64,000 nucleotides of DNA from Panicum virgatum (taxonomy: Eukaryota; Streptophyta; Magnoliopsida; Poales; Poaceae), in the NCBI RefSeq assembly GCF_016808335.1, contig NC_053143.1:53289441-53353440 (forward strand), read 5' to 3'. Shown one piece after another: positions 22,101-35,182 of the stretch; position 1 is the stretch's first letter; every line of letters begins with the position of its first letter. The notes under the pieces are model-generated. The model was not told the DNA's origin. It made no database searches and saw nothing but the letters and a program-made list of their open reading frames with translations. The position numbers and the translations under genes were made by a program.

Positions 22101-25100
22101 ATACAGAGTAATAGTTAAGATAGCTAAAAATAGGATTAATATCAAGCTCACTAGAAAAGGATATTTCTTGTTTCCACCATTCTGAAGGAGATCTCTCACT
22201 TGCTCATTGTAGATCTCAATCATCTGTACAGCAATTTCATAACAAATTGTATCCTTCCTCTGCTCCTGGATACTGAATAGATCATTTAGTGCTCTGTAAT
22301 TGACACCGAGCCCTTCTTCTGTTAAAACTTTAGGACCACTCTACAGCATCCACAAAACAATGTTTTCATATTGCAAAAAGGATAGTTACTCATGTAGAAA
22401 GTAACAACAGACAGGTTCAGTACCATTGTGAAGGTCTTCCCCGACCCAGTTTGACCATATGCAAATATACAAACATTGAAGCCATCAAGAACAGAACGGA
22501 CCAAAGGTTGCATGTCTGTAAAGACCTCCTCTGCACTAGTTTAAAGACTATATGTCACTTAAGTACAAAAGGTGTGATTTCAAACAAATAATTCAGTGGA
22601 GCAACTTGTGAGTTTAACCTTGTGTGGCCAAGGGCCCAAAGACCCTGTTGAAAGTAAAAGACTTCCTTGAATCTTTCCCATATTTTGATGGTATCATAAC
22701 CGTGATAGTTCTATCTTCTAGTCCAGCAACACTGCTTGAGGAACTTACTTTTCCAGGATGGAAAGGTCTCACTCGACAATAAACTCTGATATTTCCTGGT
22801 GACAAAAAAAAGGATTTTTCAGCATGCTGCGTTGAATTCTGAACGAGGATATAGTCCTCAAGTTTTTCAGTTCGCAATACTATGAAGAGAAGTTATACCT
22901 CTAAGATCTTGTATTTGGTTGTACAGCTTGCGGTTCTCCTCCACAACCTTATGGTATCCAGAAGCCGCATGAGAAACAATTCGCAAATGATTACCTAATA
23001 CAACCCAAAATGATGATAAACAACAAAAGTTTGGAAGAACAAAGTTCAAGATTACAGATGTCCAAAGTTTAGCGCTTAATATACCAAGCTTTGTAAGGTC
23101 TTCAGAGTACAGCAATTTGAACTGTTCAATCCCAGACTTAATAGTTGAAATATTACTTTTCAAATCCTACAGTAAGAATTGTTCAAAAAATTCTACAGTA
23201 AGTTTCAGTCATAGAATGATAGTGGAAAATGCAAGTAACCAAAATCACTGAAAAACACTAAGCATAGAATTACCTGGATCTGTTTCTGTTCTTGATCAAA
23301 ATTTCGTACTGGCTTTGGCATACATTTACCTACATTATCATCACTTACAGATGGAGGAGGTACTTCTGTGTTGACATCTTCCTTCGCACTCGAAGAATCC
23401 CCGTCATCTTCATCCGTCTTCATATTGTCAGTGGCCTAATGATAAAGATTAGTGCATAGATCCAATCAGCCAGATTGAACAAACTTAATAAGTGGACAGT
23501 GCTATGATAACTATCATTTCACCGCAGCAAATTAAAGACTGCTGCTGCATTAACAAAAGGTGGATACCTTCTCCAGATCACTGGTGGAAGTAGACTCCTT
23601 TTGTAGATAGTCCGTTCTGGATAATGCGTTACTGCTATTGGTGTTAAATGGGGAATCCATTACCGATAATGACTTGCTTTCATTGGTTTCTGTAGAGTCT
23701 TTCACCTGTTCGTTCAACCATGCATACTATTGGTTTAGTTAAAGCTAATAGCATAGCAGGAATTGTGAAGCTGGTGACAAAAGTGAATATACCGATTCAT
23801 TTTGGCTTGCAAGACGACGCTCAAATTCGTTAATAACTTTGCTCAAGAGTGATTCCACAACCTGCAAATTACCAGATTCAGTATTAACATTTATTCTCTC
23901 AACTGCATTGCATAAATAGCTAGCTACACACAGTAGGCTCACCGATGGAATTTCTTCTGGTTTCTTATCTGAGAGAACCGTTTGAACAAGAATCCGGATG
24001 GAATCTGGAGTAGTCTACAGCCAAGAAGATGAGTATCACCACAAATTAAAGAGAGTTAACTAATGTGAAAACTAGATGATGTGTTCTTACTGTTTCAGTT
24101 GATTCTAGAGAAAAATCAAGACCTATTTGCTCCAGTGATTTGCCATCCCGGAGTAATTCAGCTGAGTGACTCCTCATCATTGTCTTCATAAAAGGTTCAT
24201 TGTTCTTCCGAATGACATAGTTTCCAGACAAAGGCTTTGCAATGCCACTATATTTGAATGGAGATTGTTTACCCACTTGCTTAGCATCACCGAATAACTT
24301 CAGAGCAAGAACACAGTCTACAACTCGAACACCTTGACCACCCTGAGATTAATAGCAGATGAAAACATCAATTCAATGTGGGCAATATAAAGAAACTTTA
24401 GCTACTTGATTTAGCAGCAGCAATCCTTATAAATCAGGAGATTATCCACGAAATAATACCAAAATTGTGATGTTAGAAGAACGGGTCTATCATTGAAAAT
24501 AAAAATAAATAAATCATACAATATTTCACCTTTTCCAGGTCTGATGCTTCAAATGTTGGAAGACCTAAATCTCGTAGGCCAATGACAAAATTTCTCACAT
24601 TCTCAAAGTATTGATATGCACATAGAGCTGCACCATCTGAAGGGACAGTAGGATCCGATGGCACCTCCACAACCTAAAATTTTGTACTTAGCATGCAAAA
24701 TCAAAAAAGTGGAGAATGAAGTACTATACAGATCTGAAGGAGAGAAATGCAACCTTGGGCACTGCGCCTGGTTGAACCTTATTCAGTGCATTGCAGAGAA
24801 TAATGCCATTTCTCAGGCCAAGCCGGAATTCCTCCTCGGAAGGCTCTTCTGCAAGGTCCTTTGCGCACACTACCCCAACTATTCTTCGCAACCAGTTGGC
24901 TGCTTTATACCTTCTTATTGCTGCATTTCTCAAATCAAAAGAAGCACCAATTCAGATGATCCTGACTATGCTAATACTAAGTTACTAACAAGAAAAAGTT
25001 AGGTGTTTCATCAAAATACCCTTTGTTAATATGCTTGACACAAAAAGACCAAAATAAGCCATACCCTTTGTTTAAAGAAGTACAATATCACTTCAGTGTA

Positions 25101-26287
25101 AACCTGTGACAGAAGGCTAATGATAGTATGTAAAGAACTTGACTACAAGGTCAGACATTGTGTAGAACGAACCTAAATGGAATAGTGGATAAGCGGTCAT
25201 CATATTCTTAAATAAATAAATACAGGTATTCTGTGTAGGCAGGTTTGGAGGCGTGTCCTTAAGACCATTTCTTTGTCATGACAACCACGAAGAACATAAA
25301 AGTAGCTACCGATAAACTACAATTGGGCCCTGTTGTCTATTGCCCTTTTATATATAGACAAAGGCACACAGCGAAGAACTAGGAATCATTGAGGCTAATT
25401 CTAGCCTGATGAATGCCTAAGAGGGAGAAACCATATAGGATGCCAGCTAGTTATGAAAATGATTAGAGTACTTCTGTTACCAAATGTATTGCAGGAAGAG
25501 TCTTGCAGTTTTACGGTTCCAAATAGTCTACTGAGAGCCTAATACTGATCCCACTAAAATGTAATCACTCTCTATCTTTTGCCTTTTTTGTTGTGCCATT
25601 GCCAAGTCAGATTAGATTATGAAGTATTCAGCCAAAAGAGCTAAATGTGAGTTGTGAGATGAAATGAAATTCGCATGGATGCAGAATTCGAACTAGCATC
25701 AATGAAATTAGAGCAAAAGTCAAGCAATATAAGCGCTGGACTTGCAACATGCCAACATCCACCATTGATGATAAATTAGAAAAAAATATATATTTTTCAC
25801 TGTTCTACAAAAAATTCTGCTTAAAATGCTAGTGAGAGAAACAGGATGGAATAAGATATTTTTCCTAGGCAAATATTAATCGACGGAACCATTGCAATGA
25901 TCTAGGATCATGATGCTCTCCAAGCACAATCTAAGCTTCAATTCAATCCCAATTTTTTTTCGACGAACCAGCTTCAATCCCAATAAAAAATTAAAAGAGA
26001 ATGCACTGCCATAAAAATACAAGAAATAAGAAAAAATCAAGCAAATTCCAGCGCGTCGCCTCGAACCAAAATGAATACTTACCCACAAAAAAATGCATCT
26101 TTTTTCACCAAGAAACCAACTCACCGGCTTCCTCCGCCTTGCGCCAGGCAATGTCGATGTTCCTCCTGGTCCCCACCGTCTCCCCTCCTCCTCCTCCACC
26201 TGCGCCGCCGCCTCCTCCCCCCTGCAGTCGCGTCTCGTCCTCCACGACGGCCTCGGCCACCGCCGCCTCCTGCTCCGGCGACGCCAT
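19183..26287 (-). CDS. Kinesin-14 with calponin-homology domain, 19 exons
   Basis: Exons in order: 26125-26287, 24754-24920, 24530-24673, 24091-24342, 23943-24014, 23793-23861, 23568-23705, 23274-23435, 23085-23166, 22899-22994, 22619-22795, 22424-22530, 22178-22340, 21888-22053, 21543-21796, 21296-21459, 21052-21198, 19407-19795, 19183-19312. All junctions are GT-AG and in phase, totalling 3042 nt, 1013 residues. A poly-glycine N terminus precedes a calponin-homology domain (about 55-185), then helical sequence, the kinesin-14 neck ([19 protein letters not shown]) and an internal motor (about 450-790). Motor motifs are GQTGSGKT (532-539), NDRSSRSH (645-652) and DLAGSE (678-683). The basic C terminus ends SAKK. 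By family, such KCH/KP1-type motors move to microtubule minus ends and bind actin through the CH domain. The start ATG is in a good context (CCATGG). The acceptor of exon 18 is the least certain junction. Confidence 0.93.
20012..20080 (-). mobile_element. Helitron 3' end in kinesin intron 17
   Basis: On the - strand the sequence runs through a hairpin (CGCGGCAACGCCGCG) then ATTATTT and CTAG, followed by host T at 20011. This matches the 3' terminus of Helitrons (hairpin, short spacer, CTRR, insertion between A and T). The element must extend to the right inside intron 17 (19796-21051), but the 5' TC end was not identified. The intron also holds an LTR-like GC-rich piece at about 20600-20890. 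Confidence 0.5.
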
Positions 26288-27597
26288 GGGAGGCCCCGAA
26301 CCCGGACCAGCGTCGAATCCGGCGACCCGACCGCTGCTGGGACGCCCCGGAGGAGGCGCGATAGCTGGGAGGGGGAACTGGGAAGCCGGTGGAGGGGAGC
26401 TCTCTTCCTTATTCTAGCGGACGGAATAATGGTGGTGGTGGGGGGCGCTCGCGGGGCGGAGAGGGCGGGTTGGTGTTTTTGAGGTTGGGGTCGGGAAGGG
26501 AGTGGAAATAGGAGGACTTTGAAGGGGTGAACTGCATATATTTCTTGGAGAAATTAGGGAGACTAAAAATGGGGGTTTATTTGGGCTATTTTTTGCCTAG
26601 ATTCTTGGGAGAGGCGTGGTTGCGTTGTCATTCGTTATTTTGATTTTTCACGACTTGTTTTCCTTTATTTTTTTTAATAAAAAATGAGGTGTGATTTCCA
26701 TTGAGGTGTTATAAGGGTGATCTATGGTGCTTACAATGTTGATGTATATTTGGAATGAGTTTCTCTGACCTCGACTTCTCGGAGATGTTGTCGCCGATAT
26801 GTGGGCCAGCTCAATGTCTGGGCCCGCCAGTTAGTGACAACGTCATGTGAATTTGACGTCAGGTGAGCCTCGTCCGTATATTTTTTGTCTCTTGGTGACT
26901 TCAAAGTACAAATCTACAAGCATAACAGGTTACATAGAGCTTTTTTATGATGATATGAGGTTATATACCATTTTTGTTTTTGCCAATTCATTTTCGAAAC
27001 TATGAAAAAATAACGGACGGGTTGTGCTCCATGCTTAGCTGCAAATTATTTACAGTAGCGTACAGCTAGTTTTTAAGCATATTTTGTGGGAGGCCCACCT
27101 TTGGTGTATAGCAGGTGCTAGGGGTTTGGGTAACTTGGAGCTAATTGCCAGATAAGATGCTGGCTGGTGGTTCATTGGCATTGTGTTTGTTGTCAAATCC
27201 GTGATCGTATTTGAACTCTAGCCCAGTGGATGTGTACTTGATGCTTTGGTTGGATTGATTGTTTGGGTTCTCCTGCATATTCGAGAGAAAAAATCATGCG
27301 CATGCATGCAAAAGATCAATTGCGCAGGTGCTTCAAAATGTAGTCAAAGGAAGTGAAAAAGAAATAGTTTTATATAAAAAATGGTGCATTTCCATATGAT
27401 GAATTATATGCCATGACACGGTATAGAGAAGACACATGGAGGAAACGAAATCACTTGTGCATAGCAAACACTATGAATCTAGAAAAACCAAAACGACCTA
27501 CATTTTGAAACGGAGGGAGTAATTAAAAGGAAGCAGAAAAAATAACATAAATAAATAGTGTCCTCGACATCTAGCATAATTTCGGCACATGCCATTT
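26288..27597. other. Kinesin 5' region and intergenic DNA
   Basis: 26288-26560 is GC-rich and likely contains the promoter and 5' untranslated region of the - strand kinesin gene. The rest is AT-rich. A Stowaway-type end (CGGAGGGAGTA) sits near 27511-27521 without its partner. No gene was seen. Confidence 0.4.
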
Positions 27598-27613
27598 GGC
27601 CCTTAATTGTTTT

Positions 27614-30233
27614 TTTAAGGGTAAACCGCGAGCTTTACTGATTAAGGGAGCACAGTACAGTCAAGATCAACTTGTTTTGCAATACAACTAGGCACTTGCC
27701 TCAGCCACACAGCAGAATGCATATTCCTCCTAGCTAGTTGTGCTAAAAGATGCGCCGTAGAATTCCGCTTACGGTTTACCTGAACAATCTCCACCTCTTG
27801 CATCAGTTGCATCAGATCCTTTCCTTCTTTGACATGAAAAGTGATCTCAGACCTGTCCTCCTTGGATGTATTGAAGACATGAACCACCCGAGAACAATCT
27901 GACTCTATGATTACAGGCATTTGTATCCATTGAGATGCTAGACGTAAGCCCTCCACGCAGGCACGAACTTCAGCTTCAACGGGGGAAGAGCAATGGAATA
28001 GTACACGCCAAGCTGAGAAGCAAACAATCCCAGAGTAATCTCTAGCTAAAATGCCAATACCTGGCTCTCCAGTTTGTTCAACAAATGCACCGTCAACATT
28101 TATTTTTGCTCAGCCCATTCTTGGTGGTAGCCATGTATGCAGCTTAGACTTCCCCATAACATTGTTGCTTCGAAGTAAATTATTCACACTAGGCTCACAG
28201 ATCGGCCTTTTACCTTTTGTGTCCTGGTCATTGTTTTGTTGGACTTCCACCAGAGTTGCCTGATAGCTCAAAAGGAAGTGGACAGAACTTTCTATGGATA
28301 TTGGGCCCAAGTTATGAACAATATTATTACGAACAAACCAAGCTCTCCAGAACAGGAGTCTGACTAAATCACGTTGTTCTGATGACACATGTTGAAGAAG
28401 CAAAATGAGCCAATCGCCTCCTGAATAAGTGAATAATTTCTCATCTGGTAAGGCCCAGTGCTCTCGCATTGCCTGCCTAAGCGTCCAGGCTCGAGGGCAT
28501 AGAACTACTGCATGAAAACTATCCTCAAAACCATTACCACAAATATTGCATATGCTATCATCTTCCAGCCTTCTTCTATGTTTGTTTTTCCTCATAGGCA
28601 GTACATCATGAGAGAGTTTCGAAGAGAAAATTTTAACTTTCGGTGGGATATACCCACTCCACACATTTTGCCAAAGCTTTCGTTCCCCTTCATCAGATCC
28701 AGTGGAGGTACTGGCTATGGTGCCCACGTGACGCAGTTGCAGCGTCAAATTATAAGCACTACGAACTGAGAAATTTCATTCTTTTCTTTGTGCCAAGCAA
28801 TAAAATCATCACATCGTCTTGAAGGGAGCTTGATTCTTAAAATTTCCTCAATATCAGCAGGGTTGAAATAAGCAATTAGGCGGTCTCTATCCCAGTCAGA
28901 GCCATCAGAAACTAACAGATCGGACACCCAATGCAACCTGCATCTTCCTCTTTCACTCGTCACCTTCTGTGAGTAGTTTCTGGGGATCCATGGGTCACGC
29001 CAGATGCGAACATGAGAAGCGCAGCCAATGCGCAAGATAACACCTTTCTTTAGCAGGTCCAGTCCATGCAGAACGGCTTGCCAAGTCACCGAGGCATTTG
29101 ATCGGAAAGCTGTGTCAATCAAGGAGCCCCGAGGGTAATATTTTGCTTTTAGAAGACGAGCACACAAGCTATCCAGGAATTGAATAAGTCGCCATGCTTG
29201 CATTGCGAATAGAGCTTGATTAAATAATCTCATATCCTTAAAACTAAGACCCCCACAGCATTTTTTCTAAATCATGTGCTCCCATGCTACCCATGCTACT
29301 TTCCTTCGGCCATTTTCTGATCCCCACCAGAAGTTGCGCACTAGGCTTGTCAAATCATCACAAATACCTTCTGGGATGCAAAACACACTCATGATATAGG
29401 TTGGCAGAGCTTGTGCTACTGCTTTAATCAAAACTTCCTTAGCTCCACTTGACAGGCTCTTTTCGGAGTAGTCTGTAAGCCTTTTACCAAGTTGTTCCTT
29501 GAGAGATTGGAATCTTTATTTTTTCATGCGCCCAGAAGGGGTGGGAAGTCCCAAATATTTAGTTTCAAAAGATGAAAGCTGTACTTCTTGGACATGCTTC
29601 ACTTGAACTTGTTGCATTGTATCTCCACGTTCATTAAACATGATAGAACATTTTGCCGGATTTATATGTTGCCCGGTGCACCGAGCAAACAAATCCAATG
29701 CTTGCTTTACCACATACGCTTGTTCCACATTAGCTTTGAAGAAGAGAAGAGTATCATCCACAAATAGCTGTGAGAAATACCCGGAGCACCACGACAAACT
29801 TTGAGTTCTTGTAGAGATCTATCTTGGACTTTTTTCTGCAGGAGAGTGGAAAAACCATCTGCCACAAACAGGAACAGAAACGGGGATAGAGGATCACCTT
29901 GGCGAAGACCACGAGTTGGGGTGAAGGATGCTGATGGCACCCCCATTGAAGCGAACAGTATAGCAGACAGAAGAAATGCAAGACATAATCCTCTGGACCC
30001 ATTGACTTTGAAAGCCTAGCTTCAACAAAACTTTCTCTAGAAAACCCCAATCCACACGGTCATATGCCTTGGGTAAATCCAGTTTATAAGCGCAAAACTG
30101 ACTTCTTTCATCTCTGGCGGTGTGGATGGCATGTATGCATTCAAAAGCAATTAGAGCATTATCTGTTATCATGCGACCAGGTATAAATGCACTCTGATTT
30201 GCAGAGATAATATCTGTATTGTCAACCGACTCA
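27614..30233 (-). mobile_element. L1-type LINE retrotransposon, 5'-truncated and degenerate
   Basis: A reverse transcriptase on the - strand is recognisable in three overlapping frames. 29894-30172 holds NALIAFECIH and KLDLPKAYDRVDW, 29707-29946 holds GLRQGDPLSPFLF, and 29516-29797 holds FVDDTLLFF and NPAKCSIMF, so at least two frameshifts exist. Downstream are the zinc-knuckle region of plant LINE reverse transcriptases (SICNICG...ESFHAVVLCPRA-like, 28110-28748) and an RNase H-like tail (IIESDCSRVV, 27642-27956). The first half of a normal LINE (ORF1, endonuclease) is missing. A 16-bp direct repeat GGCCCTTAATTGTTTT flanks the element at 27598-27613 and 30234-30249, and the 3' end carries a short A tail. 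This is 5'-truncated insertion by target-primed reverse transcription. Confidence 0.92.
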
Positions 30234-30249
30234 GGCCCTTAATTGTTTT

Positions 30250-31677
30250 GAGGCAGATCACGGTGTTTTTATCCAGGAGTAGTGCCGATATTTGTTTGTA
30301 TTAGAAGAGGAAAAAGGTGGGATTTTTTCCATTTGCCTGCAAGCTGTCAGCTTGCAGTACATTAACATATTTAATTTAATGAAATGTCGTTTGTACACTG
30401 TATTTTTCTCGTTTCTTATTTGCGAGTGTTAATTGGCATCTTTATTATTTTTTAGACTTTCAATATTTAAATATTTTTGTCCAAATCAAGATTGCAAGTC
30501 ATCATTAATCCTAAATCTTGCTTTTGCAAAAAAAAATCCTAAATTTAGTTTCTGCTGGTGAGTTTTTTAATAAGAATTTCTGCTGGTGAGTTAGATGAAT
30601 TCATACATGTAACGCCACCACTATATACAACTATTAGTATTCCATAAAGTTATTATACAGACTCGAACAGTAGGGTTAAATTGGCAACTAATGTATAGGT
30701 AAACCAACTTTCCACCACTCTCGCTTATTGGCCTTTTAACGACTGAATTTAAGATCGATTTATGATCTTCTTGCATTACTATGTAAATTTTCTTTCAACT
30801 AACTAAGAGCCTTTCCAACCACTTACTATGATTTATGAATAAATTTTTCTTGAAGTATTGTTTCCACTCGCTGTAAGTGTGTAAAAGAGTATTATTTGGA
30901 CAGTTTGATATTATTTTTCACATTCGTCTTGTGCTGATCATCCAACATTTTTGAGATGGTAAAAAAAATATGGAAAGTATTCTTAATATCCTATTACAGT
31001 TGCCATAAAATGGTATGAGCGATGTTGAGAAGATGAATGCGTAATAAAATTACAAAAAATGATGTTTTTTTACTAGATTACAAAAAACAATGTTGTGAAA
31101 GTTCGAAAGCATAAACATCAAGGGACAGGGACACTATCCTTGCCAAGCCTCTGCTTAGGACTCTGCTCCGAACAGAGGAGGTCGCGTCCGGCGGCGTGGA
31201 TTGCTTTGGTGAGTTGAGCCAGCGAGCCCAATCGATTGCGCCGGCGTCTCCTCGACTGCGGCCTTCTGATTCCTCCGCCGAAGGCCAGCCAGATTGCAGA
31301 GGGCGAGGGGCTGATTCCGACGAGGTCTGGCGGAGGCGGCGGCGGCCCTGAATGCGACGCCGGCGACCCTGAAGTAGTACGAGGTTACCGTGATTTCTGA
31401 AGCTTGTTTGCGATCAGCGCTTGCTCTGAACCTAGCTGGCATTACTGAACAAGGAATCAGTTCATTTTGTCCACAAACATGAAACATCTCTGATATTGTC
31501 TGTACCGAGCATCTCTGAACTCCCTGCAGTACAATTTGAACAGCAATTTGCCACGAAGTCTAACAAAACTGACACACAAGAAATAGATTTTCCCGTTGTA
31601 GAATTAAGTAAAATATCCTAGATTTTGTTCTGGGTGTCGGATCCTATTTCTTTGAGCTGATTTTTAGTTCTAGTTCT
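30250..31677. other. Intergenic; no gene recognised
   Basis: AT-rich to about 31130. 31150-31490 is GC-rich and open in one - strand frame (110 codons) without recognisable domain or codon pattern that would support a gene. Confidence 0.35.
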
Positions 31678-32842
31678 CAGGCCCGGCCCTGAGAGGGGGG
31701 GGGGGGGGGGGGGGGCGAGAGGGGCGGCCGCCCCGGCCCCCCCAATCAATGGGGCCCCGTCAGGTGTCTATGTAGCAGTATTGGCTACATATACAAGAAG
31801 AGCCCCAGCAGCGAACGAAACGGAGCATGGCCTGCGAGCGCGTCTCCTTGCTTCCGTGATCCCCGTCCGTGCGTGGCACACATCTTCTCTATCCTCATGA
31901 CCTCATCTCCCTCTACGCGATTTGCAAGGTCACTAGTCAGAGGTGGCTTGGCCGCTTGGGCTCCCGGGCTCCCAACGCAGGCGGGCTTGATTGAATTGAC
32001 TGACGTGACAGCGGCCGTCCGCGCCTCTCCGATCCTCTCCGGTGCAGACGTGCAGTGACTCCGTCAGTCTATCCCTTTTATCCCTTCTCTGTGTCTTGCC
32101 GTCGCCGATTTAGCATAGAGCACCGAGACACCGGTGAAGGGCCGCATGCAAGCAGGAAGCGCGACTAGCAAAAGCAAGCAGCAAGGCTAAAAGAAAGACA
32201 GTACAGCAACGATCGGAGGTAGGAATTTTTAATTTTGCCCTAAACCCTATAGGCCCTGTTTAGTTCCCAAAAAAATTTCTACAGTACCCGTCACATCGAA
32301 TGTTTGGACACATGCATGAAGTATTAAATACAGTTGAAAAAAATTACTAATTACACAATCTAACTGATTGGTACGAGATGAATCTTTTAAGTCTAATTAG
32401 TCAATGATTGGATATTATTTGTCAAGTAACAACGAAATTTGCTACAGTACCAAAATCAACAACTTTTCACCAACTAAACAGGGCCAAATTATTAATCCAC
32501 ACTATAGATTGATATTTTATATATGATTTATAAACGACGATCGATCAAATAGACATTTCATTTTATTGCAGTAGGTAAAAATTATAAATGATACAATTGA
32601 TTGCATATTGGGGGAAGGATTAATGATATTAGGATATGAGAAGTTATTATAGGATAAGGTTTATATTGATCCAGTTATCTAAGATTTTGCATATAGACAA
32701 ACTAAAGAAATTTAAGGTAACATGTACCATTCATTTTATTATATATATACATTTCTAATATTATCAATATTATTATTATTATTAAAAGGGCCCCGGTGGT
32801 TTAGTTTCGCCCCGGGCCCCGGAACTCTCATGACCGGCCCTG
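31678..32842. mobile_element. hAT-like non-autonomous element with G21 tract
   Basis: The left end CAGGCCCGGCCCTGAGAG and the reverse complement of the right end, CAGGGCCGGTCATGAGAG, match at 15 of 18 positions. GTTCT is repeated outside both ends (31673-31677, 32843-32847). No transposase is encoded. A run of 21 G lies at 31695-31715. A second MITE is nested at 32252-32485. Superfamily assignment is by terminal sequence only. Confidence 0.6.
32252..32485. mobile_element. MITE with GGCCCTGTTTAGTT termini
   Basis: 234 bp with perfect 14-bp terminal inverted repeats GGCCCTGTTTAGTT. This terminus and interior (CATGCATGAAGTATTAAAT, TCTAATTAGTC) belong to a MITE family very common in grass genomes. 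It is nested in the hAT-like element. No clear target duplication is visible. Confidence 0.75.
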
Positions 32843-33175
32843 GTTCTTTCGTATGTTGTGTCTTAGCATCATTATTGTGTCAGATATTTAACAGAGTGTG
32901 GACCATCCATTGTAATGAAACACAAGGAAGAAAAGTCTTCCCTTATATTTTCTAAAACTAATTGGCACAGAAGAATTCAAAAGGTAAACAGGCTTTAGCT
33001 ACCGGGTACAATACAACTTGTGAACACCTAAAATAAGGAGGAAGGCTTTACAGACGTTAGACTTGTATAAGACTGATCATACTCATATGAATATTTCGAC
33101 GACATACAGTTTATGCACCACGTACTAAACATTGAAGGTAATCATCAACGTACAGCAAATAAAACCCTGCAGATA

Positions 33176-35182
33176 TCATCTTCCTCCTGAGAGGCCAGAT
33201 ATTGTGCCGAAGCTTGTCAACATTTGTGGATATGACACCACAGAGGAGTCCAATCCATTGGTTTTCATCATGGCAGCCATGTTCATGCTCAGTTGCGTCG
33301 GCCTCAGCTCAGGTAGTGGCGTATCGCCGTCGAGGTACTGCATAACTTCTCGCATCCTAGGCCTCAAACTAGGAAGCGGGTGCGCGCACAAGAGCCCTAG
33401 CTTCAATATGAGAAAGGCCTCGTTGATGTTGTAGTCACCCTCAAGCCTAGGATCAAGTGTCCTTATAAGCAAGCCATTGTCCCAGTGCTCAAGCACCCAA
33501 TCGACCAAGAAAAACTCATGTCCCTCTGCATTTTTCTTGACAGGCATTTTCCCACAGGCAACCTCAAGAAGGAACATGCCGAAGGCAAAAACATCGGTAT
33601 GAGGGGATGCCTTCCCCGTGCGCAATAGCTCGGGGGCTAGGTACCCCTTGGTACCAACCATATGTGTTGTTTGTGGGTCGGTGCCATGATCGTACAACCT
33701 TGCAAGGCCAAAGTCACCAAGGCGACCATTCATTTCGCCATCTAGGAGCACATTGCTTGCCTTGATGTCTCTATGGATCACTATCTTCTCCCACTTCTCA
33801 TGGAGATAGAGCAAGCCGGTAGCGATGCCTTTGATGACTCGAAACCTCTGAGCCCAATTCAAAATAGCCTTGTGCTCTTCGCAGTGCAAATATTTATCAA
33901 GGCTACCATTTGGCATGTAACTGTAAACCAAAAAGAGCTCACCTTTCCTCCTGCAATAGCCAAGTAGCGGCACTAGGTTGCGATGGCGGAGTCGACCGAT
34001 GCTAACAATCTCAGTGACAAACTCCTTAATCCCCTGCCTTGATTCATGGGAAATTCTCTTCACAGCAACCTCTACATTAGACGATGGCAGCACTCCTTTA
34101 TAAACTTTCCCAAATCCTCCTTCTCCAAGCAGGTGTTTGTTCCTAAATCCCCCTGTAGCACGGAACAAATCCTTGTATGAAAAGCGGTGTGGACCAAACT
34201 CGGCCTCCCAATCCTCACGCACCTCAGCGTACTTCATCCGCCTTCGCACAACTAGAATGACAAGAGTGCATAGAGAGAGGATCAATGTTGCAGTGGCTAT
34301 CGGTAGAACGATTTCCAAGAGCTTGGAATGGGCCTTGGGACCAAGAACAGGCAACTTGGGAAGCTTGGAGATGTCAAGGGCTGGAGCTGGTTTATTCATG
34401 CCAAAGCTCCAACCCATCACATACTGACGAGAGTTGATGGCAGAAGCTGTGGATGAGAGTCCAATGTACGAAGTTGAGTTGGAGAGTACAGTAGAGAGAT
34501 CATAGGTTGCAGAGAGCAGTGGCCTTGATGGTTTGCCCACGTTGATTGGAGCCAAGGTCACATTGATCTGCGTAGTACCCTCATCGTAGTCTACCCACAG
34601 TTGTGTTCCCTTGTTTCCATTCAGCGTCAGATCCCTAAAGGCACCACCATCATCTTCATAGAAGCCACATGTGCTGTATTTCTCGGAGATTGCACTGTTG
34701 ATGTTGATGCCGACATGGTTGTCATTGATATCTTTGAGCTCAGCATTTTTGTAGGTGTCGAGCTCGACCATGAAGATGTGTTTGCTTGGGTCGCCATTAT
34801 TATTTTCGTTGAGGAGGCCAAAGTACTTGGCCGCCCTTGCATCGGAGAAATTCTTGGTAGGGGCAATGAAGAAGGCCATGCCGTCAGCACTCAAGTCCGG
34901 GTATGTGATGAAGATACTGAGAACAACATAGACCGAAAAGGATTGAACGTTACCACCGGGAGACTTGCGGAAGCGCAAAGGGGTGGGGTAGAAGGCGTGA
35001 CCATTGAGCACTGCAGTGCCATTGGACAGATCAAGGAGGCCGCTATTTGTGACGATGGCACAGCCATCAAGGTTTAAGCTGGATTGGGTGAAGCCAGAGA
35101 AGAGAAATTGATCATCGCAGGACGCCAAGGATGCGAGGAGGAGGAGCAGGTACTGAAGCAAGGATGAGTGCTTGATTGCCAT
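33176..35182 (-). CDS. L-type lectin-domain receptor kinase (copy 1)
   Basis: Intronless, 668 residues from ATG at 35182; the frame stays open upstream only to a TTG, so the ATG starting MAIKHSSLLQ is preferred and gives a normal signal peptide (1-20). A legume-lectin extracellular domain spans about 25-266 (MVELDT, NHVGININ, WVDYD, MGWSFGMN near its end). A single membrane span lies at about 290-313. The kinase runs from about 350 to 625: glycine loop GEGGFGKVY (353-361), lysine K375, HRD 470-472, DFG 490-492, APE 516-518, all canonical, so an RD serine/threonine kinase. It ends LSGGR, as in the grass SIT1/SIT2-like group, whose members act at the plasma membrane in stress and defence signalling. 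One lectin metal-site position usually D (GID) is N here (GIN). The closest gene in the window is the copy at 43833-45875. Confidence 0.95.
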   Translation of the reverse strand: MAIKHSSLLQYLLLLLASLASCDDQFLFSGFTQSSLNLDGCAIVTNSGLLDLSNGTAVLNGHAFYPTPLRFRKSPGGNVQSFSVYVVLSIFITYPDLSADGMAFFIAPTKNFSDARAAKYFGLLNENNNGDPSKHIFMVELDTYKNAELKDINDNHVGININSAISEKYSTCGFYEDDGGAFRDLTLNGNKGTQLWVDYDEGTTQINVTLAPINVGKPSRPLLSATYDLSTVLSNSTSYIGLSSTASAINSRQYVMGWSFGMNKPAPALDISKLPKLPVLGPKAHSKLLEIVLPIATATLILSLCTLVILVVRRRMKYAEVREDWEAEFGPHRFSYKDLFRATGGFRNKHLLGEGGFGKVYKGVLPSSNVEVAVKRISHESRQGIKEFVTEIVSIGRLRHRNLVPLLGYCRRKGELFLVYSYMPNGSLDKYLHCEEHKAILNWAQRFRVIKGIATGLLYLHEKWEKIVIHRDIKASNVLLDGEMNGRLGDFGLARLYDHGTDPQTTHMVGTKGYLAPELLRTGKASPHTDVFAFGMFLLEVACGKMPVKKNAEGHEFFLVDWVLEHWDNGLLIRTLDPRLEGDYNINEAFLILKLGLLCAHPLPSLRPRMREVMQYLDGDTPLPELRPTQLSMNMAAMMKTNGLDSSVVSYPQMLTSFGTISGLSGGR

